Assembly (NCBI GenBank): GCA_030248225.1
Contig: JASANE010003705.1
Span: 19,989-83,988 of the forward strand
Direction of reading: 5' to 3'
Source: Trileptium ribeirensis
Lineage: Eukaryota > Nematoda > Enoplea > Enoplida > Thoracostomopsidae
Length of the DNA: 64,000 bases
Below, one piece after another: positions 33,803 to 43,856 of the stretch. The position numbers and the translations under genes are program-made. How positions within the stretch are numbered: position 1 is the stretch's first letter; each line of letters opens with the position of its first letter. The notes under the pieces were generated by a model that made no database searches, was not told the DNA's origin, and was given only the letters and a program-made list of their open reading frames with translations.

Positions 33803-34444
33803 ATGATAATTTGTAATTTAGACAATACGTCAGTTGAATTTCTGACACAATTTTTGCGCTACTAACGTGCGTTTGTTAGAAGCAAAAGCTCCCAACAAGT
33901 ACATAAAGTTGAACAAAATACTGTACAATACCTAGAGGTTAAATCATGGAAAAGTTTTACTCTGGAAGAAGGTTATTACGATATTGAAACGTTGCTTCAA
34001 TTTTTGAATAGATTTTTTTCAAAAATTACATTTAGTTTAGACCCCACATGCGATAAAATAAACATTTATTGTTTGGACGTTGCAGAAATTAGGTTATCGC
34101 GAGAACTTAAAGGTTTGTTTGGACTTGAAATCTCTCATTTATAAAATGGAAGATACATTGGTGAAATACCCGTGGATTTAACAGATAACAAACCTCTTTT
34201 TATTCTTGGTTCATTTGTCAAAGAGATATTTTTTAACGGTAAATACATACCAATATTACATGTCATTTCAGAAAGTTGCAATAATACGGTATATCTACAA
34301 CTAAACGACACCTTGCAGAAAACGTTCCCGTTTCAAGTAGTAGTTGCAGAATTAAAACTTGTTAGATTTTTTAAAAAAATCACAATTATTGTTGCAGTTG
34401 TGCTTCACATAAAATGCTTAAAAAGGTTTGTATTGGTAAATTAA
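33803..34444 (+). pseudogene. Penton-like minor capsid protein, broken
   Basis: Polinton vertex (penton, single jelly-roll) protein. After a short first frame stopping at 33863, the region reads EEGYYDIETLLQFLN (about 33967-34010; family pattern 'l.eG.Ys...ll..iN'), then LSRELKGLFGLE ('ls..la..LGf'), a stop at 34142-34144, and the continuing frame IPVDLTDNKPLFILGSFV...GKYIPILHVI ('.d...g...lyvY.diV....vGd...PlLr.v'). It ends with a VVLHIKC-like strand ('.v.LhFr'). Placed between TBP-like and hexon-like genes, as capsid genes cluster in Polintons. Two or three disruptions. Confidence 0.75.
34140..34148 (+). promoter_or_regulatory. TATAAAATG motif
   Basis: TATAAAATG lies at the break in the penton-like gene. 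The same 9-mer occurs at 34451-34459 overlapping a start codon, with near copies at 35212 and 35740. It may be chance in AT-rich sequence; listed because it recurs near gene starts in an element that encodes a TBP-like protein. Confidence 0.2.
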
Positions 34445-34456
34445 CATGGATATAAA

Positions 34457-34633
34457 ATGTCTACATCTCTTTGCTTCAATTCAGCTAATCTACCGGGTGC
34501 AGTTCCAAGACGTGTTCATGTTATAAGTAGGAGAAATAAGTCCGTTACTCGAAAACGCAAAACTCTTAAAACGAAACAAAAACACGTTAAACCGCTGAAC
34601 AAATGGCGCAAACGCGTGGGCTTGAAAAACTAA
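34457..34633 (+). CDS. Tiny Arg/Lys-rich core-like protein
   Basis: 58 residues from ATG 34457 to TAA 34631-34633. About one third are Lys/Arg: the stretches PRRVHVISRRNKSVTRKRK and KWRKRVGLKN are visible. Located between penton-like and hexon-like genes, where adenovirus-like elements often carry basic DNA-condensing core peptides. The start overlaps the TATAAAATG at 34451-34459. Intact. The role is inferred only from composition and position. Confidence 0.6.
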   Translation: MSTSLCFNSANLPGAVPRRVHVISRRNKSVTRKRKTLKTKQKHVKPLNKWRKRVGLKN

Positions 34634-34642
34634 ACTGGGAAA

Positions 34643-35709
34643 ATGAGTATATCCTACACAGGACTCTGTTGTTTCAACTTAGCTTATTGAAGTAGCATGT
34701 GAAGCGGCATTACCTAGTTCCAGCGTTGATGATATTTTGAGGTTCAAAATTAGTGAAAGTGCTTATAATTTATTAGATTTATCTCAAATTTATACATATC
34801 TTGAGGTACAAGTACTGCAGTCAGATGGAAAAAATATACCTGCAGATAAATTGGTGAAACCATGTAATATGTTTGGCTATGCATTATTTTCTGCTATCGA
34901 GATGAAGATTAACGGTGTACCCATAACGTTTAATCAAACAGGAGTACGAAGGAATACAAACATTATGATGTCTCAGAAATGTGAACTATATTTCCCAGTT
35001 ATAATAGATTCACACGTAAACCCCAAGTATTTACCGCCGAAAACCCTTATGGAATTAGAGTTTGTTAGAAGTACAACAAATCTCGTTCTTTTACACCATG
35101 GTAGTTCACAATACCAAATTCGAATAAATGAATTTAAAATTTACATTTCTAAATGCTCTGACTCTGCTATGACTCTTAAATACTACTGGTGCAAATTATT
35201 TTGGAATCAGGTATAAAATACACACATTATCTGTAAACAAAGGTTTACAAAATGTAGACTGGGCAATTTTTGAAGAAAATCTACCTCGCAGGATATACAT
35301 ATGGTCCATTCTGCAGGAGGCTTATGGAGGCTCGGCAAAGAAAAATTTGTTGGAATTTTCACTTCCGGATATGGATCATTTTACTATATTTATGAACGAT
35401 GATCGCTATCCCTGCAATATCACCGTACCTTGTAAAGACTCCAGTACATTACGATGGTATTATTATACATTGCAAGCATTGAATTATAAAAATGACAATT
35501 TGGAACTAACCCGGGGATCATTTAAACCAAACGCAGGAGACCAAATATTTTGTATTGATTTGTGTACAGACCATAGAAGTGATTGTAACTATCTAAGTAA
35601 TCCAGAAAATGGACAAGTTCAATTATGTATAGACTTTTCAAGCGAACTCAGTAAGGCAATAGTCATTTTTGGGATGGGTAAATTTCCTGCTGAACAAAAA
35701 TATGCTTAA
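34643..35709 (+). pseudogene. Hexon-like (double jelly-roll) major capsid protein, broken
   Basis: Polinton major capsid protein of the group often annotated 'F54H12.2-like'. From ATG 34643 (MSISYTGLCC) a stop near 34690 interrupts. The long second frame (34737-35216) has LLDLSQIYTYLEVQVL (family 'yiDL..t.L.v...i'), PADKLVKPCNMFGYALFS ('v.pvNn.lhsLFs') and ELEFVRS. A shift at about 35212-35220 leads to 35230-35709, with NLLEFSLPDMDHFTIFMNDDRYP ('f.h.d...i.l.vng...P', quoted in part) and a C-terminal VQLCIDFSSEL ('l.l.lkF...l'). ~330 residues in all, shorter than usual because conserved middle segments are missing. Non-functional as is. Confidence 0.75.
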
Positions 35710-35752
35710 ATATCTGAACTTCATTTATCATTAAACACGCATAAAATGCTTT

Positions 35753-36279
35753 ATGTCTAACCATAGTGTAAAGATGACTAATAAACAGGTAGCTATATTA
35801 AAATTTAATAAACCATATTTTGTCTGATACTTCTAGCTGTAGTGGTTGTCGCTGAAGCTGTTATATTATTACTCACTGCAAACCATGTTGTTATGGACCA
35901 AAAATTATCATGTTTTGAAAATTGGACAAATGTTTCGCATATACCGTTTAATCCAACAAGCGTGTACGATATTCAGTGGATCAATAAAACGTCATCAAAC
36001 CTACGTTTCAGTATCCGTTTAATTCCTCCTACAAATGTGACGTGGGGAAAACAGGTTGTTTATTTGTATGACGTTTTTGAATGCGTATTTTTCAAACTAT
36101 CCATCAACTACAAACACGGTACCATATTTATTCAGGCAGCAGGAATATATCGAGGCTTTACTTTTTATTATTGTAACAGGGGATCTCAATTCATGTCAAA
36201 ATTAGCGCAGTTTGACTTTTCGCGAGTACTTCAAGAAAGATATATAAATGTCAAAAGCCTTAAAGCGTATCAGTTTTAA
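35753..36279 (+). pseudogene. Putative type II membrane glycoprotein, one frameshift
   Basis: From ATG 35753 a short Lys-containing N-terminus is followed, after a one-base shift near 35822-35830, by a strongly hydrophobic segment (LILLAVVVVAEAVILLL), consistent with a signal anchor. The remaining ~130 residues contain at least three N-glycosylation sequons (NWT, NKT, NVT), several Cys and many beta-prone aromatic stretches. No family recognised. It lies right after the hexon-like gene. An envelope-less virion could carry it as an accessory, or it could act on the host surface; both are inference. Confidence 0.5.
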
Positions 36280-36308
36280 TCTTTAGTTTCATACAAAGTA
36301 GTCGTGTC

Positions 36309-36666
36309 ATGGGTAACAGACAAGTAAAGACGTATCAAGACATTATTGATTATGTGCGCAATGAATACCTTCAAGAGGAGATTATTTTTTTGGCAATCGA
36401 AAGTTATCGAATTTCAAAAAGAGTGTCAATCGAGTGGTGAATTTATTGACGGGTCCTCCAAGTGTGAAAATGAATTATTTAACGTACTACATCTGCGTCA
36501 AACATTGCTAACGGCAGTTAAATTTGTCACTACGGAAATAAAAAGAGGAAAAACTTTTGAAGACTCAATGTTTAAATTGTCGTGCAAATATCCTCATTTG
36601 TACTTAACTCATTGTAAAGTACTTGTAAAGTTATTTAAGTCAACACAGATCAGTCCTCATTCATAG
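36309..36666 (+). pseudogene. Unassigned Polinton gene, probably frameshifted
   Basis: A first frame from ATG 36309 (MGNRQVKTYQDIIDYV, rich in charged helix formers) overlaps and shifts into a second frame (36346-36666) that is mostly alpha-helical, with Cys at several positions and a KFVTTEIKRGKTFEDSM segment. No family recognised. Downstream of the capsid genes on the same strand, so part of the element. Confidence 0.45.
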
Positions 36667-36750
36667 CTCATGAGATGGGTATTTATGAAAGTATTGATCG
36701 TTTGAGTATTCATTCTCGGTTTTAACATACGGAGCGTTTAGCTGTTCTAA

Positions 36751-37071
36751 ATGTCACAGTTCGTGTTAAGTCATCATTTTATAGAAAATCAGACTGGAAA
36801 TTATGTCACAGGAAACTCTGTTCTTACCGATGATTACAAGAAACATATATATGAAACTATAACAAATAGCGATGACTGTTTTACGAGAGGTGATAATCGG
36901 ACGGAACGTTTTAAAATGTTCGACAAGGTTATTGGCTACAGGGGTTGGGAGAATAAACCCGGTAATATCTTTTGTGTTGTTGTGGAAGATAATATTGTCA
37001 TAACAGCTTTTGTATATTCACATGCTGTTTATGCTCGAAAGAGAAAGCATGAACTTAGAAACTGTGTGTAA
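36751..37071 (+). CDS. Unassigned intact Polinton ORF
   Basis: 106 residues, uninterrupted, with the start in a TAAATG context at 36748-36753. The C-terminal half has a compact alternating strand pattern, with FDKVIGYRGWENKPGN followed by IFCVVVEDNIVITAFVYS and a Lys/Arg-rich end. The layout reminds me of small alpha/beta nuclease or RNase-like folds, but I cannot name a family. Last plus-strand gene of the element before the minus-strand genes. Confidence 0.5.
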   Translation: MSQFVLSHHFIENQTGNYVTGNSVLTDDYKKHIYETITNSDDCFTRGDNRTERFKMFDKVIGYRGWENKPGNIFCVVVEDNIVITAFVYSHAVYARKRKHELRNCV

Positions 37072-37136
37072 TTGTATTTATGTATATATTCTATAATTTT
37101 AGCAAATAAAGAGAAAAAAATTTAGCCATTTGTGAC

Positions 37137-37415
37137 ACTGGTAAATTTGATACTGCAATACCGTTAGCAACATATAGCGACAAGGGTTCTTATGATTGCT
37201 AGCTGGAACATATGAAGTGCAAGACAAATATTCTGCGTCAGCTGGTGGTTTATTAAATTTAAGAAGCGACTGAACTTCATTAACAAATCGAGATTCAGCC
37301 AGACTTTATTCCATGAATTAGCATCGAACTCTGTTATATATACGTTCACTTCAAGGCCATTATTTACGGCTAATTGTTCTAAAGCATACATCATAAAAAA
37401 TGCCGTCGGTAAACA
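37137..37415 (-). pseudogene. Unassigned minus-strand gene fragment
   Basis: Reading leftwards, an open stretch (37415 to about 37310) gives FFMMYALEQLAVNNGLEVNV and YITEFDANSWNK. It then appears to shift frame into SRFVNEVQSLLKFNKPPADA and continues open to about 37137. The shifted frame shows a more natural composition than the original. Possibly the C-terminal end of a larger gene, and faintly like YqaJ-type exonuclease tails; I do not support that name. Convergent with the plus-strand genes. Confidence 0.35.
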
Positions 37416-37576
37416 TTTGATTAATCAATGTTAAAATCCTTCTTTCGCGCCAGCGATGCAAGCGAAGTCACGCGTGTAAAAAATATAAGTACAGACCATA
37501 TGACTTTTATTTACAATTCAACATACTCGTATACAACAGGGTAAAAGATACCGTTAATTAGATAATGGCTATTTAC

Positions 37577-38725
37577 CAGGGAGTAATCGGAATTCCGGTT
37601 CCGGCGAAAATCGTGTTCCGGTTGCGGTTCCGGCAAAGGGCAAAAACCATACCGGAACCGGAATTCCGGTTTAAAAATTTTGTTTGAAATTTTCCACGTT
37701 TTTTGCTTCATCCTGTAATCCAAACATATGTGATATATATTATACAATGATCAAGCTCCAATACAACCAAGCAAAAGAAAAGATTAACTAACCAATTTGC
37801 CGTGTGAAACGTAAGTAGGGCACATAATTTGAGCAGGAATTTTTCGTAATAACCTGCAGGAGTTTGTTAAATCAAAGCTAGGTCGATGCTTGTAGCAGCT
37901 ATTTCACACATTCAGAAGTCTGCGGGGTACGTTCGAATTATACCGGTCCAACTCGGTAACAGAGTATGACTTACGTAGAAGTACTTAGCCTATGCTTCGC
38001 TAACATAAATTGCTGTCAAGCACCAGCCGGTGCGCTTTAAACTTTGTAAATCAGGTCAAATTGAAGTAAAGTAACGTTATCTGCAACGCAAGCAGAAACT
38101 TGCTTTCTGAAACTGTGCGAGCAGCATCACAGTGTGTCTCATTTATAGCATTCTGATTAGAAAGTTATCATCATTATCATCTATCTGACGGGCACTGTTT
38201 ATCCAACGCTAGCCTAAACAGTGTCTCTGTCCACTGATCAGAAAATTACCTTCTATATAGTATTTTCTCTTAGAATCATATAAACCAATAATTTTAAGTT
38301 TCCTACAGAACATGGAACAAACGTATGTGTAGTAAAGAGAGGCGACTGGAGACAGAGCCAAAGTGTGTATTCTACGCTCCAAGCTTTCTAAGCACATTCG
38401 ATTTGACGCAGTATACGCAATGGTGTATAGTGGAAGACATTTTTTTGCTCTGAATGTCCAAAACCGACATATTTGATCGATAAATGAACATTATTAGCTT
38501 CCTCAGTCTCTTTAAAGTTTCAGAAAGGCAATAATACCATTGCAATACATTAAGTTTAATGTAAAAGTTATTTTTAATGCATTTTAAATCCACTATAACT
38601 TCATTTCTTCCATCGTCTGTTTTACTATATATAAATTTCGAAGACCAGGTTTCGGATCCGGTTTAAATGTACGGTTCCGGTTGCTGGTTCCGGTTCCGGT
38701 AAATTTCGGTTCCGGTTATTCCCTG
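37577..38725 (+). mobile_element. Non-autonomous hAT element, copy F
   Basis: 1149 bp in copy A orientation. Starts CAGGGAGTAATCGG and ends CCGGTTATTCCCTG. The 8-bp duplication has one mismatch (CTATTTAC at 37569-37576, TTATTTAC at 38726-38733). Separates the two minus-strand gene fragments at the right end of the Polinton. Confidence 0.93.
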
Positions 38726-38748
38726 TTATTTACATGTTATATACACAT

Positions 38749-39386
38749 TTAATATCTCTCGCATGATGCAGACATTTTATCTTTCACACAGATGTACAGT
38801 TGGTTCGTGTAGTTGATATTGAGCAGGGTGCAGGCGTCCACGACGTCACACTTGGAGTATCGAGACGAATGCATACAACCACCAGCCTCTTGATGTAAAC
38901 GTTGTCCGGGTTCCTCGTAGTAGCACGCATCACACTCGTCCGTGTATTGAGTTCCTAGCTTTTCCAGCACCCGATCTGCAAGCTTGTCCATCTTTTGTTG
39001 TTCCTGGAATCGTAGACAGTCGGAATAGCGGTGCCATGCCAGCTGCTGCACCCGTAATTTATCGATGCAGACGATCGTTTTGATTGCGCTCCAGAACTCG
39101 TTATCCATCATGAGATCTGGATCCTCGACATTGTCAAAGTCGATCTGGTCGTAAACCAGATCTGCTAGTCGTTGAGGTATCCTCCACTTCGTCAAGGTCG
39201 TGGTCCATTTGATCCTCGACTGCATCGCGAACAGCACGGTTGTTGCTGTTGGTCTCGCGAGTTGCCAACGGAACTGAGATCCATAACTGCAGATGACGTC
39301 GATGGACCAACGATTTGAATCTCATCATCGTAGTCGAGCAGTTCTGCAGGTTTCTAGAACTTTGTGATCAAAGATTGAAACGCCAT
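38749..39386 (-). pseudogene. Minus-strand acidic protein gene, frameshifted
   Basis: From ATG 39386 the frame has a stop ten codons in, then AELLDYDDEIQIVGPSTSS. A shift leads to the acidic AVEDQMDHDLDEVEDTS and another to the long frame (38749-39237) with RLADLVYDQIDFDNVEDPD, a helical Gln/Arg segment and a Cys/His-rich tail (CDACYYEEPGQRLHQEAGGC, about 38870-38935). Codon use is more G/C-rich than the plus-strand Polinton genes. Family unknown. Three or four disruptions. Position at the end of the element, on the opposite strand, suggests an early or accessory gene (inference). Confidence 0.5.
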
Positions 39387-39584
39387 TGATTAGTTGATAG
39401 CGAAAAAATCTATGTTCAGAAATAACTTTCAGAAAACGTGACTACTGAGAAAATGGAGAGGATTTGATTTTTATAAAAGGATCTCAGGGTGGTACAAGTG
39501 GTACCTGGGTTTATGGGTATTGCGTGTTGATTATAATCACCTCCGCTGACATAATTAATTATAAATTTAAAATGCAACCCGCCG

Positions 39585-39640
39585 CAAATAATACCCCCGT
39601 AACCCCGTAGGGGCGGGGGCTCAAAAGCAGCTTCTTTCAT
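39585..39640 (-). repeat. Block shared in inverted orientation with 14875-14930
   Basis: The reverse complement reads TAGATGAAAGAAGCTGC, then TTTTGAGCCCC..., a short C/G palindrome and GGGGGTATTATTTG. The same order, with about 15% changes, stands at 14875-14930. It could be a fragment of a terminal inverted repeat or of an unrelated dispersed repeat. Confidence 0.5.
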
Positions 39641-39734
39641 CTACTCCCATATATTAGGAGCGAACGGAATATCACTTTATTTAGATTTGACAAATTAAAT
39701 TTAGCTTGATATAAATCAACTAACGAAATCCATG

Positions 39735-39880
39735 TGCCTAAAACAAACAATCAATTTCAATTATACGAAACTTCGATCGATTTTGATTAAACGAAATTGT
39801 GATAGATTGCGATTAAACGAAATTTTGATTGATTTCGAGTACACGAAATTTCGATTAAACGAAATTTCGATTGCACTTAT
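39735..39880 (+). repeat. Short degenerate tandem repeat (~22-26 bp)
   Basis: Five or six imperfect units of (T)CGATTAAACGAAATTTTGAT. The same words occur in the two 1.25-kb direct repeats (near 11700 and 13500). The frame across it is an artefact of the repeat. Confidence 0.7.
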
Positions 39881-40261
39881 TTTTGGCCGCGACTGTACTT
39901 GCATTTTATCGTATTTTTATGCCTTCAGCACATGTGTTTGTGGCCTATTCATTATTTACCAACTGAGTAATTCTGTTTGATCTGTAAATCTGAATGCTTA
40001 ATTCTGTTAGTAAATATTCATTTCACATAGGATTGTGTTATGAATGGTAGAAACAAAAGCTGGAGTGTTAAGTTTTATTAAGACAACGTTCTAATACTGC
40101 CTCAGAAACCTGGGGGTTGAACTAGTTGAAACAAAAACTTACCTTTGGTGCATGACATGGGGAAACCACTAAAATTCAGAACCGTATTGAGTCCACTCCT
40201 TTCCTCCCTGTGTAGAGACCAGGTATACGCTTTTCCTCGAATAATTGAGTGGAGCTCGGCG

Positions 40262-40698
40262 AAGCCGAGCGAAGCGTTTTTATTTTCTGTCTGTGAGTAA
40301 AAAGGTCGATGTCCGTCCGTTCGTTCGTTCGGTCCGACGGATCTCAAGAACCACTGAACCGATTTTAAAAAACTTTTTTTGTTTGAAAGCCTATCATGTC
40401 AGAGTGTGCACCTGATATTTGGGATTAAAAAATTTTGAGTGGTTAATTAGTGATTAGCTAATTAGTTAATTTTATGCAGCTAAATAGAGAATTTTGCAAT
40501 ATTTGTGTTATTTATTGAAATAGAATCGTTTCGATCAAACCATTTTAGGTTTTTTGGGTCGAAGAATTCAAAAATAATATTTTTACCAATGATAAAGCGC
40601 TATGCCCGATGCAATGTAGTTGCAAGAACATAAAACTGAGTACATTCGTAATGCCACAGCCCAAGCTCCGCTCACAAATGTAGTTCCACTACCGACTA
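40262..40698 (+). repeat. Dispersed repeat R1, copy 2
   Basis: Very similar to 4432-4876 across its whole length, with the same GTTC run and block order. Immediately left (40247-40275) is a short palindrome GCTCGGCGAAGCCGAGC. Confidence 0.85.
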
Positions 40699-42144
40699 GT
40701 AATGGAATGTTGCTGCGTGTGTCTTGTTTTACTGGTCGTTTTCAAAATCTGGGTTCGTTTTGCATTTTGCCGCAAGCTTTTCAAAGCGCCATATGTGAAC
40801 AATATTGTCTTTTTTCTGGTTTATGATAAATATTCGTGTGAAGTGTCGCCTTCCTAAAGACCAAAGATACTGCAACGTTTAGAGGAGTAGATAAAGAAGC
40901 CGTTAGAGCCTATTATTAAATGTAGCAATGTTGGACTATTCTGAGCGTTGCCAATGGGGTTTCATATCAAAAGAGATCGGAATGTAAAAACTATATTTAA
41001 TGCAATGGGTTCCACGCTGCTTGTACTAAATTCCAGACGACCTAAACTTAGACTAATCAAAATTCTCTGCCTAATCATTCTTATCTTAGAACTGCTGGGC
41101 GAGCTTTATTAGGCAGCCGGGCCAAAAACTGACGTATGAATAATATTGTCGTAAATTTGCGGTTGTCATGCTTCGCAAAAAACGGCGTCTTTTTGCTTTT
41201 CGGAAATGACATGGCTACAATTTGCATAGTATAGACCGTATAGTCATTCCGCACGTTGAGACGACAGCCTAAATCCGAATAAAATGTAAATTAAACTTTT
41301 TTCGGGACATGTCATTTCCCTGGCCTAACATGGGTTGTCGCGAAAGCACTTAAGATCCATTTTTGGTATCTTTAAAATATTGGGACTCCTTATCAAGCTT
41401 CGATATAGCATAGCTGATCACGGTGTTACGGCCGTTCTTACGATATAGACGTAAGAAAAGTACTCATACTTTCTTCGTCCACATCTCTTTTAGAAACTTG
41501 TTTCTTTGATTTAATTTTTGTACATAACGCCACTTACGTACTTGTACTAAAAAAACTTTCGTGAGTTTTAAATTAAATTTTTGGATTTTTTGCTATGCTT
41601 TGTAATGTTGTGTACATGTGATTTTTTTAGCTGTGTATGTTTTTCATTAAAAAATACAATGCTGTGGCTGCCGACGAAGATAATTCTTGTTTTGTCTTGT
41701 ACGTTCTGAATTAGTAATTTATACCGCGTCTTTGCTCAGGTGTGTTTCGGAGTGGTCATACAATGATCGGTCATACATATATAATGTACACTACAAGTGT
41801 ATTAAGTTTATATATAAAGCATCATCATCACATGTATACCGTAGATACTTGTATATGTACATGTGTGCTCGAACAACAGCTAATGATAGCAGTGGCGGAC
41901 CCCAAGATCGGACAAGTAATTTAGAAGCAACTCAAATTAATTAGGCACTGCAGCAACACTTCGCCTTAAAAAACCCCCATAAGTTCGTCGTGAACGTACA
42001 TTTCAGAACAGATCATCATTTGGTGAAAACCGATCCGCGCTTAAATTCTATAGCTATTATATTATTTCTATAACTATTCGATATAGTACAGCTGCGTTAT
42101 ATTTGCTTTTGGTTATTTTATTGTATATTAATACATAAGATCAA
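40699..42144. other. Gene-free stretch
   Basis: No gene recognised. Short open frames at 41687-41944 are rich in simple sequence. A 21-bp match to 5923-5943 starts at 42145. Confidence 0.55.
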
Positions 42145-42293
42145 TGCATGAGTAAACTTAAGCTGTGAGGCTTACCATCCTCTTTTGTCAGAAGGAAAAT
42201 CGATTTCGTTGTTCGGTAAACACAAATTCAATTTTTGTATAAAGGAACAGAGTTTAGGGGTAATGAGCTATGAGCTAATATATTTCTTCAGTA

Positions 42294-43047
42294 ATGAAAC
42301 CGCTTGCATCTGCTCTGCAGCAACCAAATAGCGACATATCTACGGCGCTGGAACTAGTCAATGCTACTGCAACATTAATGGAGCGGTGTAGGCGTGAAGC
42401 TGACGCTGAGTTCAATGTATTATTCACTGAAGCAGTGAAAATGGCCGATTTCTTGTCAGTTGCAATAAGGAAACCACGACATTCTTCGATTTCTCGTCAT
42501 CGCTCAAACGTCGGTGGTGCAGATACCTCGCCAGAAGAACATTATCGTCTCAACTGTTTCGTGCCGATGTTAGACGCAATAATTTTAGATTTCCAAAATT
42601 ATTCCTTGTTATCTTCAAAATCTCATTCCATTTCGAGCAAAAAATGCCCGTTGGGAGGATATCTCTCCTGCATATGAAAAATATTCTTCGTTACTGGCTG
42701 GTTCTTCAGACGACGTCAAGGCTGAATTTTACGTTTGGCAAAAATACTGCAAAAATCTTACTGATATTTCGGCAATTGAAACGCTAAATGTTTGCAACCG
42801 CCGTATCTTCCCAAACATTTTTCTACTTATCAGAATCTTTGCAACGCTTCCAATTACTACGTGCGAAGCCGAGCGACTGTTTAGCAAGGTGGAGAGGACA
42901 CTGACAGCTCTGCGCAGTACGATGTCAGAGGATCGATTGGAAGACTTGATAATAATACAGGCTCATAGAGATGCATTGCCTAATACAGATGAAATTATTG
43001 ACCTATTCGCTGCTAGCAAAACTAGGAAACTTCCTTTTGTTTTATAA
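42294..43047 (+). pseudogene. hAT transposase C-terminal remnant (ZMYM1/DUF4371-like)
   Basis: The first frame (42294-42677) carries the helical insertion-domain pattern 'lelv.....lk..R..ad..F..l...a..la' and EEHYRLNCFVPMLDAI ('peeyyr.n.fip.LD.l'). After a frameshift near 42610, the second frame runs to the stop at 43045-43047 with ARWEDISPAY and the hAT dimerisation domain: PNIFLLIRIFATLPITTCEA, then ERLFSKVERTLTALRSTMSE, DRL and HRD. The N-terminal zinc finger and first catalytic part are absent. Truncated and non-functional. Confidence 0.88.
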
Positions 43048-43578
43048 ACTAAGTAGATTCATTATGCTATAAGATAATGACTGCCCCCTCCAAGATTATT
43101 GGCTGGATCCGCCAGTGAATGATAGCTGTCAGGTCGGGTGTAGTGCGGGTTGAGTACGTTCGGGTTTAGTTGTCTCCCCTCGAGCCAGGTCATGTCGGGA
43201 TGACATTAACAATGCAACATTTTCCACGTTTGAAAAATATATGTACGTAGTAAGTCTTATAACTAGTAAAATTCAAGATTTGGAACGTGTTCCCTGAATG
43301 ACTTGACTTAGTATTATGATGTTTTTCTGGTAGTCTCAGCTGCTTGTACTGCAAATGTGTTGTTATTTGGAGCTTATTCATTTATTTAGTTGAGGCGTGG
43401 CGTGGTCGAAGCTGTACGCTGGTAGGGGTGCTCACGGGTTCCCTCTAGCAGGGCGGAGAAGGTTACTAGCGCGAGTGCGCGTAGTCCTTACAGCTCCACA
43501 TGCTCACCGGTATACTGTTATATTCATGTAAGACACGAAAATGTAGGCGCAAGATTAAATTAACATAAATACATAAAA

Positions 43579-43846
43579 ATTTTACTGATTGTGCGAAGCG
43601 GTGGTTAGAGCAATCATTAGCTCGAGTTTTCGAACCCTTCGGTGCGCATAATCGTTTTGGTCAAGACTAAGACCACGTCACCTCGGGGCATCCAGCTGTA
43701 AAATGGATACGAGATTTCGCGTTAGGTAAACAGAGCTTCCATGTCGGAACTGGCATTTCTTCACGGCTTGTGTTTGCTACGATTTCCACGAAACGGTAGA
43801 GTAGCACCCGGACCCTAAGCACAACTTGGGGACTTCAATATCTTTA
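43579..43846 (+). mobile_element. tRNA-derived SINE with target duplication
   Basis: A tRNA-like head has an A-box-like GCGGTGGTTAGAGC (about 43598) and a B-box-like TTTTCGAACCC (about 43626), at RNA-polymerase-III spacing. A ~200-bp body ends in CTTCAATATCTTT. AATACATAAAA is present on both sides (about 43568-43578 and 43846-43856), fitting a target-site duplication. Confidence 0.65.
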
Positions 43847-43856
43847 ATACATAAAA

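Larger units (their letters stand above)
23163..39386 (+). mobile_element. Decayed Polinton/Maverick (adintovirus-like) element
   Basis: One ~16-kb block holds the diagnostic Polinton set: protein-primed DNA polymerase B, retrovirus-like integrase with chromodomain, packaging ATPase, penton-like and hexon-like capsid genes, plus accessory genes. Coordinates span the outermost genes; terminal inverted repeats and the 6-bp target duplication were not found. Three ~1.1-kb hAT elements lie inside the span. Most genes have frameshifts or stops, so the copy cannot be functional as it stands. I did not find the adenain-type protease. Confidence 0.9.

Noticed and set aside
36751..37071. Naming this ORF a toxin-like nuclease
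   Set aside because: Only a vague fold impression; no catalytic motif that I can point to.
37137..37415. YqaJ-type exonuclease C-terminus
   Set aside because: Resemblance is limited to a few residues and none of the catalytic motifs is present.
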